From Meconema thalassinum (lineage: Eukaryota > Arthropoda > Insecta > Orthoptera > Tettigoniidae), in assembly GCA_946902985.2 (NCBI GenBank), contig OX336388.2, forward strand, positions 1,209,534,609-1,209,598,608: a DNA stretch of 64,000 nt, in the 5' to 3' direction. Every line of letters starts with the position of its first letter. The stretch's first letter is position 1. Below are positions 1-10,991 of the stretch, piece after piece. The translations under genes were made by a program, and so were the position numbers. The notes under the pieces were generated by a model. It ran no database searches, was not told the DNA's origin, and worked only from the letters and a program-made list of their open reading frames with translations.

Positions 1-5
1 CACGT

Positions 6-2165
6 CTATTGCTTGTATGTTAAATCTATTCTTCGGTCCTTTGAAGCAGCGAACTCGTATATGATGTCATCGTAAAAGGGCATTGTATTCATCAAGTCGT
101 TGAGCAGTGACTTCTCTAGGGATATGGTTGCCAGCGCAGTCAGCCTCTCCTGGGATATTGAATTCCTTAAGTATGTTTTAATCCGCTTAAGGCATGAAAA
201 GATTCTTTCTACTGAGGAACTGGCAGACGGTATAGTAAGTATTAAACCAAATAATTTATACGCTTCTTTGAACACATCGTTAAGTTCATTCTTATTGAGC
301 GACAAAATTATTTCCTCCAAACTGGTATTTTTGTAGGTAGAATCAGAATAGATGTACTGAAGTTCGTTTTTTAACCTATGTGTGTCAAATATCGTGGGAT
401 AAGAGATTTTAAGTTCTCTAGAGCATCAAGAGGGAGGATTTTAGAATATTCTTCAAACTTAGAGCTATCTCCTAAGCAAAGAAACTGGAGCTTCTGCATA
501 TCTTGAAATCTTGTATCAATTTCTACGGAGACTATATCCAATATCTCAAAATACATCACTCGATACTTAAGGAAAACTTCGTTTTCTGTTTTTAAACCAG
601 AATGTCTTTTAAGTTCAATTTTAGTTTTCTTCTCAGCCATTTGAAAATAGGTTTTGAACGTTTCTTCATTCCTTTTACCTAGTATCAGTTGCCGTGTAGT
701 GTTTATTTATGAGAGGCAGAAGTAAATGTCCAGAGACTTCCTTTGGAGCACGTTAAATAATATATTAGCAAGATCAAACATGTCATTGAATACTATTGAT
801 AAAAATGTGAATTGGAAGCTATTAAAGTTACCTAAACAACCCCTCTGATTGACGAATGGTCTTTTCGTCTGACTGAGGGTCGTGCATAAGTCTTTCAAAA
901 ATATCTTTCAATCCCTCCCACTCCTCGACAACCACGTTTAAAAGTTTTCCATGTGACGACCAACGTGTATCCACACCAGATGGTATTCGTTTCGCAATTA
1001 CTGAATGAGCGACGAAAGTTCTTTTGGCTGATGACTGAAAAAATGAGGGAATACCACCCAGACTCGCAAAAAAAAACTGGCACTCTGATATGTTGCTAAT
1101 ACTTTGCTTTACCACTAGATTTAATCGGTGTGACAAACAATGTACAAATAATGCTTGAGGGGCATCTTCCTTGACCTTAGTTTGAAGACCGTTTAGATGA
1201 CCTACCATCACACTAGCTCCGTCATAACACTGGGCAATCAATTTAGTTTTGTAAGAAAATTCACTCAAAACAGTCTGAAGCAAGTGGAACAAAGTAATCG
1301 CTGTACGGTCCGAACTAACATCATAAAAGCCAAGAAACCGTTCAACTAGCGCACCTTTGTAAGTAATATACCGAAGTATCACCGAACACTGCGATTTCTT
1401 TGTGATGTCACTTGTATCGTCGACCTGAACTGAAAAGAAAGGGGTTTCTAAAATTTCTTCTTTCACAGCATCTCTAATGAAGTCTATTAGCTCACACTGT
1501 ATGGTTTTCGATTCTCTGCTAAAAACTTTCTTTATCGAAGCATACTGCTGTTGAATTTCTAATGAGCTGCTACAGACTAGAAGTTTCAACAGTTCTTTGA
1601 AATTCCCTCTATTTAAGGAGGAGTCGCTCTCATCATGGCCTCTAAATGCCATTTCCTGTTTAGACAGAAATAAAACTGCATCGAATGGTAATTGCATGAA
1701 AAGTCCGTTAAGCCTCACATTCTCATTAAACTTTGTGATGTAAAGACGAACATTTTCTCTTAAAGCGTCAGCAATTTGATTCTGATTCTTTTTAAGTTCT
1801 TTAAATCCCACGGCACTTTGTATATGCTCCAAGGAACCTTCGTGCTTTTGGAAAGACCTAGTAGCACAGGACATATTTTCAAATCCTGTGTGATTCCAGA
1901 CTCCCTGTTTCACTCCTACAATAAGACAAGGCCAACAAAAGAGTTTCTGCAAATACTGACTACCGCATAACCACGGATAACTACTATACCAGGATACCTG
2001 GAAATTTCGCGTGTTCACCTTTCCGGAGGGAGAACCAGTTTTTCTGATATGTCAAAAGTGGTTGGGGTTGATTGCTTGATAAAATTTCTTTTTTTCATCC
2101 TTCTCCTTCCATTTAGAAAACGGAGTTTCTCTTAAAATGCAAACTAAATCCACGGACGGTTCCAT
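6..2165 (-). pseudogene. hAT/ZMYM-like transposase-derived gene, broken
   Basis: Reading right to left, a start near 2165 opens a short N-terminal piece. A frame change near 2050 leads to a 396-codon open stretch (828-2018), then scattered pieces (371-640) and a C-terminal 104-codon stretch (6-320). The 396-codon part has a TTF-type zinc-finger look (WLCG and FCWPC near residues 16-31). A DUF4371-like RNase H-type segment follows, with DDTSDITKKSQC near residue 200 and LSHRLNLVVKQS near 300. The last part has the hAT dimerisation motif SVERIFSCLKRIKTYLRN. This order matches ZMYM1-like or hAT-derived proteins. At least two frame breaks and a disrupted 640-828 stretch mean it is not a working gene. 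I did not find inverted ends or an 8-bp duplication around it; the left end may lie outside the window. Confidence 0.8.
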
Positions 2166-3095
2166 GTTAAAACACGCCTTGGAGGGAACACTATTATTTC
2201 ACACTATAAGAAAAGATTTTAATACGACCTCTACATACTCGTAATTATATTTATAACATAACTGAATTTCAAACGCACTTCCTCTCCAAAGATATACCTA
2301 TAATTATGTAAAGCTTAGCACAGTAACTATAAAAACGCCACTGCTACTGTATGCTCTTCAAAAGCGCTCATTCTATTTACACTTCACTCACAATTAATGT
2401 GCCACACGGCCACGAATCACAATTTAACAGCACAATTTTTACTATAACAGAATACTTCGTACACCACACGTTCAAAATTATAACAAGCTTCTTGTTGCAA
2501 CTTTTGGAACAGTAGCAACAACTCTCGGGACAAAATATACTAGTAAATATGTCTTTGCGTGATTGTGTTTTAGCGTGATTTGGATTCTAACATTGGCAGC
2601 AATGGACTACCAGCGGGGAGCCCGGGTTATGTTCGGGTGCGTTCGGATAATATCGTTACAGCTCGTGCGAGGCAGCCAAATATCCCGGTTGCTCGAACGG
2701 CTGCACCAAGCGGAATACTTCCGTATACATACTGCAGGCGGTTTGGCGCGTTGTCATGGCAACCGTTCAGTTATACGTCACAAGTCAGCCCATACTGCTG
2801 TGAGAATTAGCAGGGCTGCACTCAGAAGGCAAGGCGCAATCGTGAAGGAAACGGACTGTGGGGATTGAGCGCTACGCTACGCCGGTTGTGTAATCATAAC
2901 ATATAAAGCGCACTCTTCGTTCTTTTTAACGAATACAATAGGTTTTAAAGAGAAAATATAGGGATTCAGAAAATGATAAGACAATTGGTTTGGGAAATGT
3001 TAGTGCAGCCGGGCTGTACCTGATGCACCCGAAAAGCCGCTACTGTGTTGGGACTGTTTCTTTAGGCTAGGTATATCTAGATTGCTTCCTTTATG
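2166..3095. other. Flank without recognisable gene
   Basis: This stretch separates the hAT-like relic from the Penelope-like fragment. The part 2580-2880 is richer in G and C than its surroundings and has two overlapping open frames of about 75-100 codons with no family resemblance I can name. A 14-bp RFX-type X-box match lies at 2750-2763. The 2990-3095 part may be the 3' end of the Penelope-like element. Confidence 0.4.
2750..2763. promoter_or_regulatory. X-box-like (RFX) motif
   Basis: The sequence GTTGTCATGGCAAC is close to the palindromic RFX-factor X-box consensus GTTRCCATGGYAAC. No gene start is visible nearby, so a function is only a possibility. Confidence 0.3.
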
Positions 3096-3362
3096 TCAAG
3101 AGCTCTGCCTTTCGGTTCGTGATGAAGTATTTTTTAGGTCCGTTTCAATGTTAGTGAAGCTATGCCCCGCGTCACACATGTGTTCGCATACGGCTGAATG
3201 TGTTCCGTATTTTATCGCATTCCTATGTTCATTGTAACGTGTAACTACTCGTCTTCCCCTCTGTCCGATGTAATTAGCTTGACATCCAGTATCTTGGCAC
3301 GTAATAGAATATACCCCTGACTTTGAATACGGGTCATGTTTATTTAGATTACTATTCTGCAA
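3096..3362 (-). pseudogene. Penelope-like element, GIY-YIG endonuclease part
   Basis: This minus-strand open stretch holds GVYSITC near residues 16-22 and YIGQRG near 31-36, the two core motifs of GIY-YIG nucleases. An Arg and a conserved NEHRNAIK follow. In Penelope-like retroelements this nuclease follows the reverse transcriptase, and the RT part lies directly upstream on the same strand (3408-4002). The two are joined by about 45 bases in which the reading frame shifts, so the gene is broken. The end (SSRTERQSS then stop) looks close to the natural C-terminus. Confidence 0.85.
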
Positions 3363-3407
3363 GTGCCTACCAGTTGTGTTATTCGTTGTGAATGCTATTT
3401 TTATGCC

Positions 3408-4002
3408 TTACTTTTTGAATAGATTATTGTTCGCATTCACATAGTTAAAGCGCGCGAATTTTTTCTCAATACTGTCCGGTTTTGGAATAGTTTTATCTTT
3501 ATTTTTATGTTTGGCTACAATTTGGTCTATTTTGCTTGGCGGGAAATTGTTTTCCTTTGCTATTTGCTTAATGGTTCTTATTTCCTTATTATAATTGTCT
3601 TTTGGCATGGGTATGTTTAAAGACCTGTGCACCATTGAATTGAACCCCGCTAATTTATGCGTACTGGGGTGATTAGATTGATTGTCGATTGCAAGCGAGG
3701 TTTGTGTGGCTTTCCGGAATATGGAATATGAAAGCCCGTTGTCTTTACGTTCAATAGTTATGTCGAGATAGTTAATTTTTCGGTCTGTTTCGGATTCCTT
3801 ATTAAATTTGATTGAGTGGTGTAGGCTATTAATGGATTGGAGAATTGTTTCTTCGCTTGTTAATTCAGTATCGGAGATGCAAATTACATCATCTACGTAT
3901 CTTTTCCATATTACTATTCCCATTGTTGAAGACTTTTCTAAGAACGCACTTTCTAGTGTATTAATGACGATGTCAATGGTTAGCCCGCTTAGTGGTACGC
4001 CC
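3408..4002 (-). pseudogene. Penelope-like element, reverse transcriptase part
   Basis: The minus-strand frame contains PLSGLTIDIVINTLE, then YVDDVICI (the RT catalytic motif, residues 53-56 of the 215-codon open stretch), then the thumb-like KINYLDITIERKD and the typical basic linker ending NNNLFKK. These features are diagnostic of Penelope-like elements, and the GIY-YIG part follows downstream. The N-terminal fingers and the start of the RT are missing. The first 17 codons of the open stretch are antisense to an RTE fragment that begins at about 4003, so the true Penelope sequence stops there. The copy is dead: truncated at its 5' side and frame-shifted at its 3' side. Confidence 0.85.
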
Positions 4003-4478
4003 GATGCAATCCATGCTGTACGCCTACTTGTGGAAAACATAGACAAAAGAACCAACCTTTACATCTCGCATTCTTGGATCTCGAGAAGGCTTTCGACAGG
4101 GTGCCACATGAGCTCATCTGGAGATCACTTCGAGCTCACAAAATCCCAGAAGTTTACGTCCGGTGTATTCAGTCCCTCTACTGCAACGTCACAAGTATGG
4201 TACGCTGTCCAACTGGAATTTCACCTGCTTTCCCAATCACTGTTGGAGTTCATCAGGGATCAGCACTCTCTCTGCTTCTGTTCATTCTGTGCATGGATAC
4301 GGTGACAGCTGACATTCAGACACCTCATCCATGGACGATCTTATATGCTGATGATGTGTTTCTCGCAGATCATACTCGCGAAAATCTAGAAAATCGAACT
4401 CTGTGCTGGAAGGAATGTCTGAGCAAAAATGGTTTGAAACTCAATATAGGGAAAATTGAATACTTGCTTCCCACAGAG
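4003..4478 (+). pseudogene. RTE-type non-LTR RT fragment, left half
   Basis: The plus strand encodes DAIHAVRLLVEN, then after a frame change DLEKAFDRVPHELIW (RT motif A), VGVHQGSALSLLLFIL (motif B) and LYADDVFLA (catalytic motif). It is clearly related to the RTE element at 15755-19145 but is a separate, more diverged copy with no endonuclease part. It joins the Penelope fragment abruptly at about 4003. It is interrupted at 4478 by a SINE and seems to continue at 8189. Confidence 0.85.
4466..4478. repeat. Left 13-bp target duplication of split S1 SINE
   Basis: GCTTCCCACAGAG here is repeated exactly at 8176-8188. The pair brackets a SINE whose two halves are now 3.2 kb apart. Confidence 0.85.
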
Positions 4479-4689
4479 CGGCTTAGGTGGCGAAGTTGGT
4501 AGCATGCTGAGCTTCTATGCCCAAGATCGCGGGTTCAAACCCGGCCTAAGTCGTCGGATTTTTAAGAGCGTTAAAAATCCCCCCTCAGTATGCCTTCCTT
4601 CGGAGGGGAAGTAAAGCTGGTGGTCCCTTGTCATAGATTTATGGCATGTTAAAGAACCTTCCACTAACTACACCTGTGTGTAGCTAAAT
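4479..4689 (+). repeat. S1 tRNA-derived SINE, head half
   Basis: It starts with a tRNA-sized unit containing an A-box-like TGGCGAAGTTGG and the B box GGTTCAAACCC, followed by the family body (AAGAGCGTTAAAAATCCC and GGAGGGGAAGTAAAGC). It breaks off after GTAGCTAAAT, where family A begins. The missing half resumes at 7869. Confidence 0.85.
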
Positions 4690-5068
4690 CTCTACTTAGT
4701 ATAAAACAAAGTCCCCGATTCTTGGATGTTACAGGGAAAACTCGAGAACCACTGGATGGATTTTGATGCGGTTTTCACCATTCTGTAAAGGATATCTCGA
4801 GGATGATTTCTGTAGAAAATAATTTATTTATGATTAAAGGAAGCCGAGCAGTAACGATTTCAGTGGAAAAGTCGAAGAAAAAACCTTGCTTCCGAGTGCT
4901 TTGTAAGCTTACGCTGGGAAAACCGTTAAAAATATCTAAATACTATGAGTGTAAGAATTGTTCAGCATGAAACGTTCTACAAAATAGTCCGGGAAAGCAT
5001 ATGTCTATCTTCAATACATCGCCTACTATAAGTGTTTTTATGTTCGACCCTCACTATTATGTGTCAGA

Positions 5069-5123
5069 AAACTGTATCATAATGATGGTCATTATAACAC
5101 TGTTTTTCATTATGATACAGTTT
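5069..5123. repeat. Short perfect inverted repeat
   Basis: AACTGTATCATAATG and its exact reverse complement CATTATGATACAGTT face each other across about 23 bases. It resembles a small hairpin MITE remnant. Confidence 0.6.
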
Positions 5124-5474
5124 CTCCAGCCAATCAGAGCTCGTTCATTGACCAATTAGGTAACGATACCTTCGCGCATGCGCTCAAAATCCAACATGTC
5201 GGACATAAACACAACATCGAACTATAATAAATTACCGGCATGGAATACGCACCGTCCATATGTTCGCGTAAATAAACTGGCGAATATGAGACAAGAAATA
5301 GCACTGTACCTTAATATCACCAACTCTAATATCTACACAGCGCATTGTCTTGAAACGACTCCGGTGACAATATTACTGAGGGGTGGCAGATGTAAACATA
5401 TGGCCTGCATATGGCATTGCAAGCACACAGAGCGCATGCGTCGGTCGTTCGGAGATCTTGAAAGACAGAGATAT

Positions 5475-6349
5475 TGTACAGCCTGGGGGCAGTACCCCTA
5501 GGACCTGACACACCCCTTCATCTTTCGCCCATAAAACCACCCTTAAAGGGCTATGCCATAAGCCACATACACTTCCTTCAACACAAGCGGGCGCAGCGAG
5601 CTAGCTGTTAGCCAAAGCTTACATCGTACACAAACAACTACACTACCAACGGAATCTGGAGCACCGACGTGACGAAACGCCAAGTCAGCGGGCGGGAGAC
5701 CTTAAAAGGTAAACCCAGGAAGACCCATTATCCATTCGCAGCCGACGGCTCTGTCTCCCTCCGGTTCCAGCTCCGACCACATCACTGCACCACCAGGTGA
5801 GCATAAGAGTGTGTTCAGATTTCCTAATAGCTTTGCAACACATCACCAAACCCACATTTGTGATTGTACACATTGTTCTACACTCATCTACTGAAATAAG
5901 GACATCACATTGTCGCCACTGACCAATAAATACTTGGTCAGTAAACACATACATCTGCTACTCATTTCACCTAGTTTTACATCCCTACACCCAACCTGAC
6001 CTTAGTCCTAATTGCCCCTGACCCTGAACGGCAGGAATTGCAGCGTCAGGAACTCATTGTACTCGCGTAGCAGACGACAGCGGCCAAGTTGCCGACTGTG
6101 CATGTGAGCTCGCCTTTGCTCGCTCACAATCAATTGGTAAGCTAAGTAATAGCTCTTTCTTAAACATTCATCCCCTAACGAGTAGACGCACCCCGTAGGA
6201 ACGCACCCCATTAGCTCACATCCTCTCACCAACACATTACACTAGTAGTCTCCCCCAATTACGGGAAACTACCCCTTTTCGGAAACCACCCCCAAAATTA
6301 TACATTCACACACACCTGTTCATCCCTCCCCCAACATCGGGATAGAACA
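5475..6349. mobile_element. Solo LTR, 875 bp
   Basis: The ends are TGTACAGCCTGG and GGATAGAACA, and the unit is flanked by ATAT on both sides (5471-5474 and 6350-6353). The layout parallels the 893-bp LTRs at 31355 and 40409: the same TGTACAG start, a CACCAGGTGAG donor-like site near 5790, an AATAAATACTTGGTCAGTA polyadenylation-type stretch near 5925, and a closing CCCCAAC then ACA. It is therefore a solo LTR from a related but diverged family, left by recombination between two LTRs. Confidence 0.85.
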
Positions 6350-6475
6350 ATATCATACTTAGCGCTCGCTCTCCAATCACAACATTCAAGTGGCTGACTC
6401 TCAACAGATATTTATGAATATTTATGTTAAAACATATAATAAAGTAATAATTATCGTCGAACATAAACAGCCATA

Positions 6476-6594
6476 TGCAACTCGCCTATAATGGTAATTA
6501 TGACACTCGTATGGAAATTATAAACTCACATACGCTCGTTTTATAAAAATACTCGTGTCTTAATTATAGCCATTATAGGCTCGTTGCATAATGT
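6476..6594. repeat. Imperfect inverted repeat, MITE-like
   Basis: The left arm TGCAACTCGCCTATAATGG is mirrored by CCATTATAGGCTCGTTGCA on the right, with further partial matching inward (about 35 bases per arm). It has no coding capacity. Family A sequence resumes directly after it. Confidence 0.6.
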
Positions 6595-7868
6595 ACTATT
6601 ACGTTTTAATTTCTTCCAACCATGTCCATTCAACTACTGAGGCGACAGTTTACGAGCTAGCTAAGGGCGAGTCAATCATCCCTGTTACAGCCTAGCTAGC
6701 AGGCGAAACTATTGCCCCAGATACAGCCAGCAGCAAACCATAGAGTCGTGTTGAGATAAGAATTCTGAGAAGGGTGGTTGTGTTTGGAGTTTCCCTGGAA
6801 GTGCAACTCGGGTTTCCTTCATTTCGCCAGTGAAACACAGTCAAGTTGAGATTGGACGGAAGGGGGGTTTGAGTTTCATTCACCCCGCCATTGCCTCATT
6901 TCGCCTGTGAACTTTTCATTCGGCAAAATTCACAGTCAATTTAAGATTGGACGTTAGGGGGATTATATTATATTAAAATATACTGATTGGTGTATAATCT
7001 CTACTTAGTATAAAACAAAGTCCCCGATTCATGGATGTCACGGGTAATCTCGAGAACTACTGAATGGATTTTGATGCGGTTTTCACCATTCTGTAAAGGA
7101 TATCTCGAGGAAGGTTTCTGTAGAAAATAATTTATTTATGACCAAAGGAAGTCAAGCACCAACGATTTCAGTGAAACGTTCGAAAAAAATTGGCGTCCGT
7201 GTGCTCTTTAAACTTAAGCTGGGCAACCGTTAAACATATCAATATACTATGAGTGTAAGAATTGTTCAACATGAAAAGTTCTACAAAAAATCTCGGGAGA
7301 TCATATCTCTATCTTCATTACATCGCCTACCGTAAGTGATTTTACGTTTTCATTTCTTCCAACCATCTCCATTCAGTTACTGAGGCGACAGTTTACGAGC
7401 AAGCTAGGGGCGAGTCTATCACCCCAGTTACAGCTTAGCTGGTGGACGAGCTTATTGCCCCAGATACAGCCAGCAGCAAACTGTCGAGTCGTGTTGAGTT
7501 AAAAACTTTAGAGAAGAGTGGTTGTGTTTGGAGTTGCGCTGGAAGTGCAACTCGGCTTTCCTTCATTTCGCCTGTGAACTTTTCGTTCCGCAGAATTCAC
7601 AGTCAAGTTAATATTGGACGGAAGGGGGATTTGTGTTTCATGCACCTCGCCATTCTTAAATTACGTCTGATAAGAATTTGTTGCACATGCATCTCCATGA
7701 TAATATATTTAATAATCCAGTCAGTGATTTTAACCCATCATGCCGAGACGTAAAACGGATATTGGTCGTTGTTCATTGACATTGAAAAAAAAAATGCGCT
7801 TATCACTTAATGCATTCATAACTGATCCCGGATGAAGCCGGGTCGGGTTGCTAGTTATATATATATAT

Positions 7869-8175
7869 ATAGGTTAAGAATGTAAACAACGCTCTTAGGA
7901 TCTACGTTCGTTGCCAGGAGCCGACTGCGGTGGCGGTATGTAGCTAAGTTCTGACTAGTAGTCGTTGACGGTGACGTTTGGCGGCAAAAGTAGGAACTAT
8001 TTGAAAAATTCAAAGTTTGCAGCCCTTACTTGAATTAAATAACAGATAACACACACTAATACAGTAATCACAATTTACACAGGTTATCAGACAGATTCTA
8101 CACACACCCAAAGTACACGGGGCTACATGACTGCGTTGTCGCAGCCCCTAAACTGAGGAACCTACCAACCAACCC
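7869..8175 (+). repeat. S1 SINE, tail half
   Basis: Resumes at ATAGGTTAAGAATGTAAACA exactly where the head half (4479-4689) stopped when compared with the intact copy at 50666-51187. It ends in the usual CCTACCAACCAACC and is followed by the second 13-bp target duplication (8176-8188). Confidence 0.85.
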
Positions 8176-8290
8176 GCTTCCCACAGAGTCAGATGGAAAA
8201 CTGAATGTGATCTCGTGCAATGGCGTTGTCATGGCTACCTCTGATGGCTGACACCTCATCAAATTAGTAGCGTTGTCATAGCAACCTCTG
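8176..8290 (+). pseudogene. RTE RT fragment, right remnant
   Basis: After the duplicated GCTTCCCACAGAG the plus strand continues a frame reading ESDGKLNVISCNG. In the intact RTE copy the equivalent place reads a Thr-Glu-Tyr stretch followed by TITVNG. This supports a split host RT relic, though only about 50 bases carry the signal. It then decays. Two X-box-like stretches (8225-8238 and 8272-8285) lie in a short internal duplication. Confidence 0.5.
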
Positions 8291-8721
8291 ATGGCTCTTG
8301 GCATTTTCTTATAATTCCGAAATTATTTTTCTCATCCATTGGCGTAATGGCGGGTCATATCAAAAATTCTTTCAGACAAATGTTTTAGGTAATTATTAGG
8401 GGAATATTGTCCATTTTGTACGGTTTTGATATTGTGCCTATTAAGAGAGGTATGATTAATGTTTCCCGAAAAACCCACTTTTTCCCACCCCAATGGTGAA
8501 TGTTTGGTGCTATCAAAAAACTTTTGAAACATACATTTTTGGCCCTTATCCAACTTTGAATGGATTCGATATTTCACGTATTAATAGAGTTATAGTGATA
8601 TTTCACTTTTTCGAAAAAAAAAAAATCATTTTCACTCCCTTCGACTGATTTTGCCCATTAACGAATTCGACCGAGATTTTATAGCGATACATATTACGTA
8701 AAAAAATCAAAGTGATTGGTA
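8291..8721. other. AT-rich stretch, nothing recognised
   Basis: No coding, tRNA-like or repeat signal that I can name, apart from poly-A runs near 8618. Confidence 0.4.
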
Positions 8722-10165
8722 ACAAGTAGTTCCGTGAAGAACTATGCAGCCTATTTTCATATATCCTACTTATGTTAACTGCCACTATCAACATACACAA
8801 TTTCAGTTTGATTGCTGTAATAGATTCGTAGATATTGAGAACCGACTAAATATTTCGGATGGTCGCCATGTTGGATTTTATATATGTAGGTCTTAGAGTT
8901 ATGTACTGTTACATGCAGATTATTGTGAACGTGTAGTATTCAAACTTCAATCGCATAATTAGGACACAAGAAAAAACAAGGAGATTTTAAAATTTTTCAC
9001 AGCTGCCATCTTGAGGTTATGGAAACAATTGAAATAAATTAGATGCCAGTGGATTAACATTCGTATAAGGATTTACTGTACCAAGTTTCACTGCACGCGG
9101 TTGGTTAAATTGCGAGAAACGTCCATGTGAATATTTATAATTCGCGTCACCGCCATGTTGGATTTGTGATCACCAGGTTATTTAAAGTCCTATAGGTGAA
9201 CTTAAGTTCATAGCCCCTATGAACGTTAAAAAATGCAGTTTGATTGCTAAAATAGATTCGTAGATATTCAGTATCGTCTAAATATTTCGGATGGTCGCCA
9301 TGTTGGATTGTTAAATGTATAGGCCATAGAGTCATGTACCATTAAAGGAAAATTATTGCGTAGGTTCATTATTCAAACTTTCACTTCGATCGCATGACTA
9401 CATCACAATAAATAAAATCTTAATTTTAAAATTCGCACTGCCGCCATCTTGAGGTTATGTAAACAATTGAACTAAATTAGATACCAGTGGATTACAATGT
9501 GTATAAATATTTCCTGTGCCAGGTTTCAGTGCGCTTGGAACATTAAATCGCGAGAAAGGTCTATTTAAAATTTTCAAATTCGCTTGGCCGCCATGTTCGT
9601 TTTGTAGTTAACCGGTTTTTGAAAGTCTTATAGATGGACTTCCAGTAGTGCCCTTTATCTCCGTACAAAATTTCAGGGTTTTACCGCTAATAGTTTCAGA
9701 GATATAGAATGCCGGTGAAATATTTCGCACATCCGCCATCTTGTGATTATGTAAACAATTCAACGAAGTTAGATGTCGGTGCATTACAATGTATATAAAC
9801 ATATACTGTACCAAGTTTCATTGCGTTTGGTTGGTCAAATCGCGAGAAACGTCTATTTAAAAGTCGCAAATTCGCTTGGCCGCCATGTTGGTTTTGTAGT
9901 TACCAGGTTTTCAAAAGTCATATAAGTGAACTTATAGTAGTTCCCTCTATCACCATAGAAAATGTCAGGGTAATATCGGTAATAGTTTCGGAAATATTGA
10001 ATGCTGGTGAAATATTTCGCACAGCCGCCATGTTGGATTGGTGAGTCGTAACAAAATTTGAAGGGCACGGTCGAGGTCGCCGGGAATAGTGCTATGAACT
10101 TTCCGAGTTTCATTGAAATCTCTCCAGCCGTTTGGATTTTATTAGGGGGGGACACACACACGAAT

Positions 10166-10201
<36 letters not shown>

Positions 10202-10262
10202 CATACGGACAAAAGGTGATCTCATAAGCCTATTTTTTCAAAATTGAAAATAGGCTAAAAAT
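8722..10262 (+). mobile_element. Family C non-coding repeat, copy 1
   Basis: It starts ACAAGTAGTTCCGTGAAGAA followed by GCCTATTTTCAT, and ends in a CA microsatellite, GGACAAAAGGTGATCTCAT and a terminal hairpin built from GCCTATTTT and AAAATAGGC, then TAAAAAT. Inside, the motif GCCAT(G/C)TTG or a close variant lies at 8865, 9005, 9152, 9297, 9443, 9590, 9735, 9882 and 10027, i.e. about every 146 bp. No protein is encoded. The matching inner sequence GCCTATTTTCA near the 5' end and its complement at the 3' end give it a foldback-like shape. No target duplication is visible. The superfamily is unknown. Confidence 0.8.
10154..10204. repeat. CA microsatellite in family C
   Basis: A run of CA dinucleotides at the same place in every full family C copy, just before its 3' hairpin. 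Confidence 0.9.
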
Positions 10263-10768
10263 TGCGGTAGTTATCGAGTCCACAAGAAAGTGGTATGTAT
10301 ACATATATATAATTATATATATACATAAATTATATATAAACTTTTGAACTGACGGTGGTTTTGGGGTCTGGGGGATGTTAAACGCGAAGATATGTCGAAA
10401 TTTTCCGGAAGTCGAAACATGGCACTGTACTCGAATCCCGCATAGCCACCACCTATTATCCGGTGAGATGATAAGGATTGCAGGGACGTTGATACCCAGC
10501 TAGATAAATCAAAACTTCCCTACTAGGTGAATAACTAGAAAACTCTCGGTGCATACCAGCTATACAATAGTACTACTAACTAGTTACATACAAGATCCTA
10601 ATATTAAAATATTGGCAGGACAAAAAACTTGGATCTCGAGGGTGAACGGTTAAAAGTAAGTCGAAGTGGGCGCCAGTATCTAACTAGTAGTACTATCATA
10701 TTTCGATTATTAAATGAAAAGATTATCAGTTTCTATAAAAATGGACAAGCTAACTAAAAAGTGCTTGT
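10263..10768. other. Flank, no gene seen
   Basis: Starts with a TA-rich block and then unique-looking sequence including TGACGGTGGTTTTGGGGTCT near 10351. Nothing encodes a recognisable protein. Confidence 0.4.
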
Positions 10769-10781
10769 AATATTTATTCAA

Positions 10782-10978
10782 GGAAGGAAGGAAGATTGTA
10801 GTTTTACGTGACCGTGAATCTTGTGATTATAAGCCACGGGACCTCCTTTTTTACGTGGAATCCGAACCACAGGACATGGCATTTCACTTTGAAAATCTCA
10901 CATGCATTGACCGGGAATCGAACCCGGACCGCCTTGCTGAGAGGCATATAGCTAGACCGCTGAGCCACCATGCCCCCC
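10782..10978 (-). repeat. S2 tRNA-derived SINE
   Basis: On the minus strand it starts with TGGCTCAGCGG (A box) and CGGGTTCGATTCCCGG (B box), and ends in a CTTCC repeat tail. Exact 13-bp duplications AATATTTATTCAA flank it at 10769-10781 and 10979-10991, so this is a clean full insertion. Confidence 0.92.
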
Positions 10979-10991
10979 AATATTTATTCAA

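Larger units (their letters stand above)
4690..7854 (-). mobile_element. Family A repeat, tandem pair (minus orientation)
   Basis: Two copies lie head to tail. Copy 1 runs from about 7854 (reverse-strand start CTAGCAACCCGACCCGGC) down to about 6992, ending in GGACTTTGTTTTATACTAAG on the reverse strand. Copy 2 is represented by 6605-6985 and 4690-5035, which match 7349-7690 and 6992-7345. Copy 2 is interrupted between 5036 and 6604 by hairpin sequences and a solo LTR. The start (CTAGC then CCGGCTTC) and the end (ACTTTGT then TATA) resemble family B elsewhere in the window, so both may belong to one retroelement class. No protein is encoded that I can recognise. The pair splits an S1 SINE. Confidence 0.7.

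Noticed and set aside
2563..2868. Overlapping 101- and 76-codon frames in a GC-richer patch
   Set aside because: No conserved motif; base composition alone explains the open frames.
8722..10262. Family C as a standard Helitron
   Set aside because: A 3' hairpin is present, but the TC start and CTRR end next to T are not; left unclassified.
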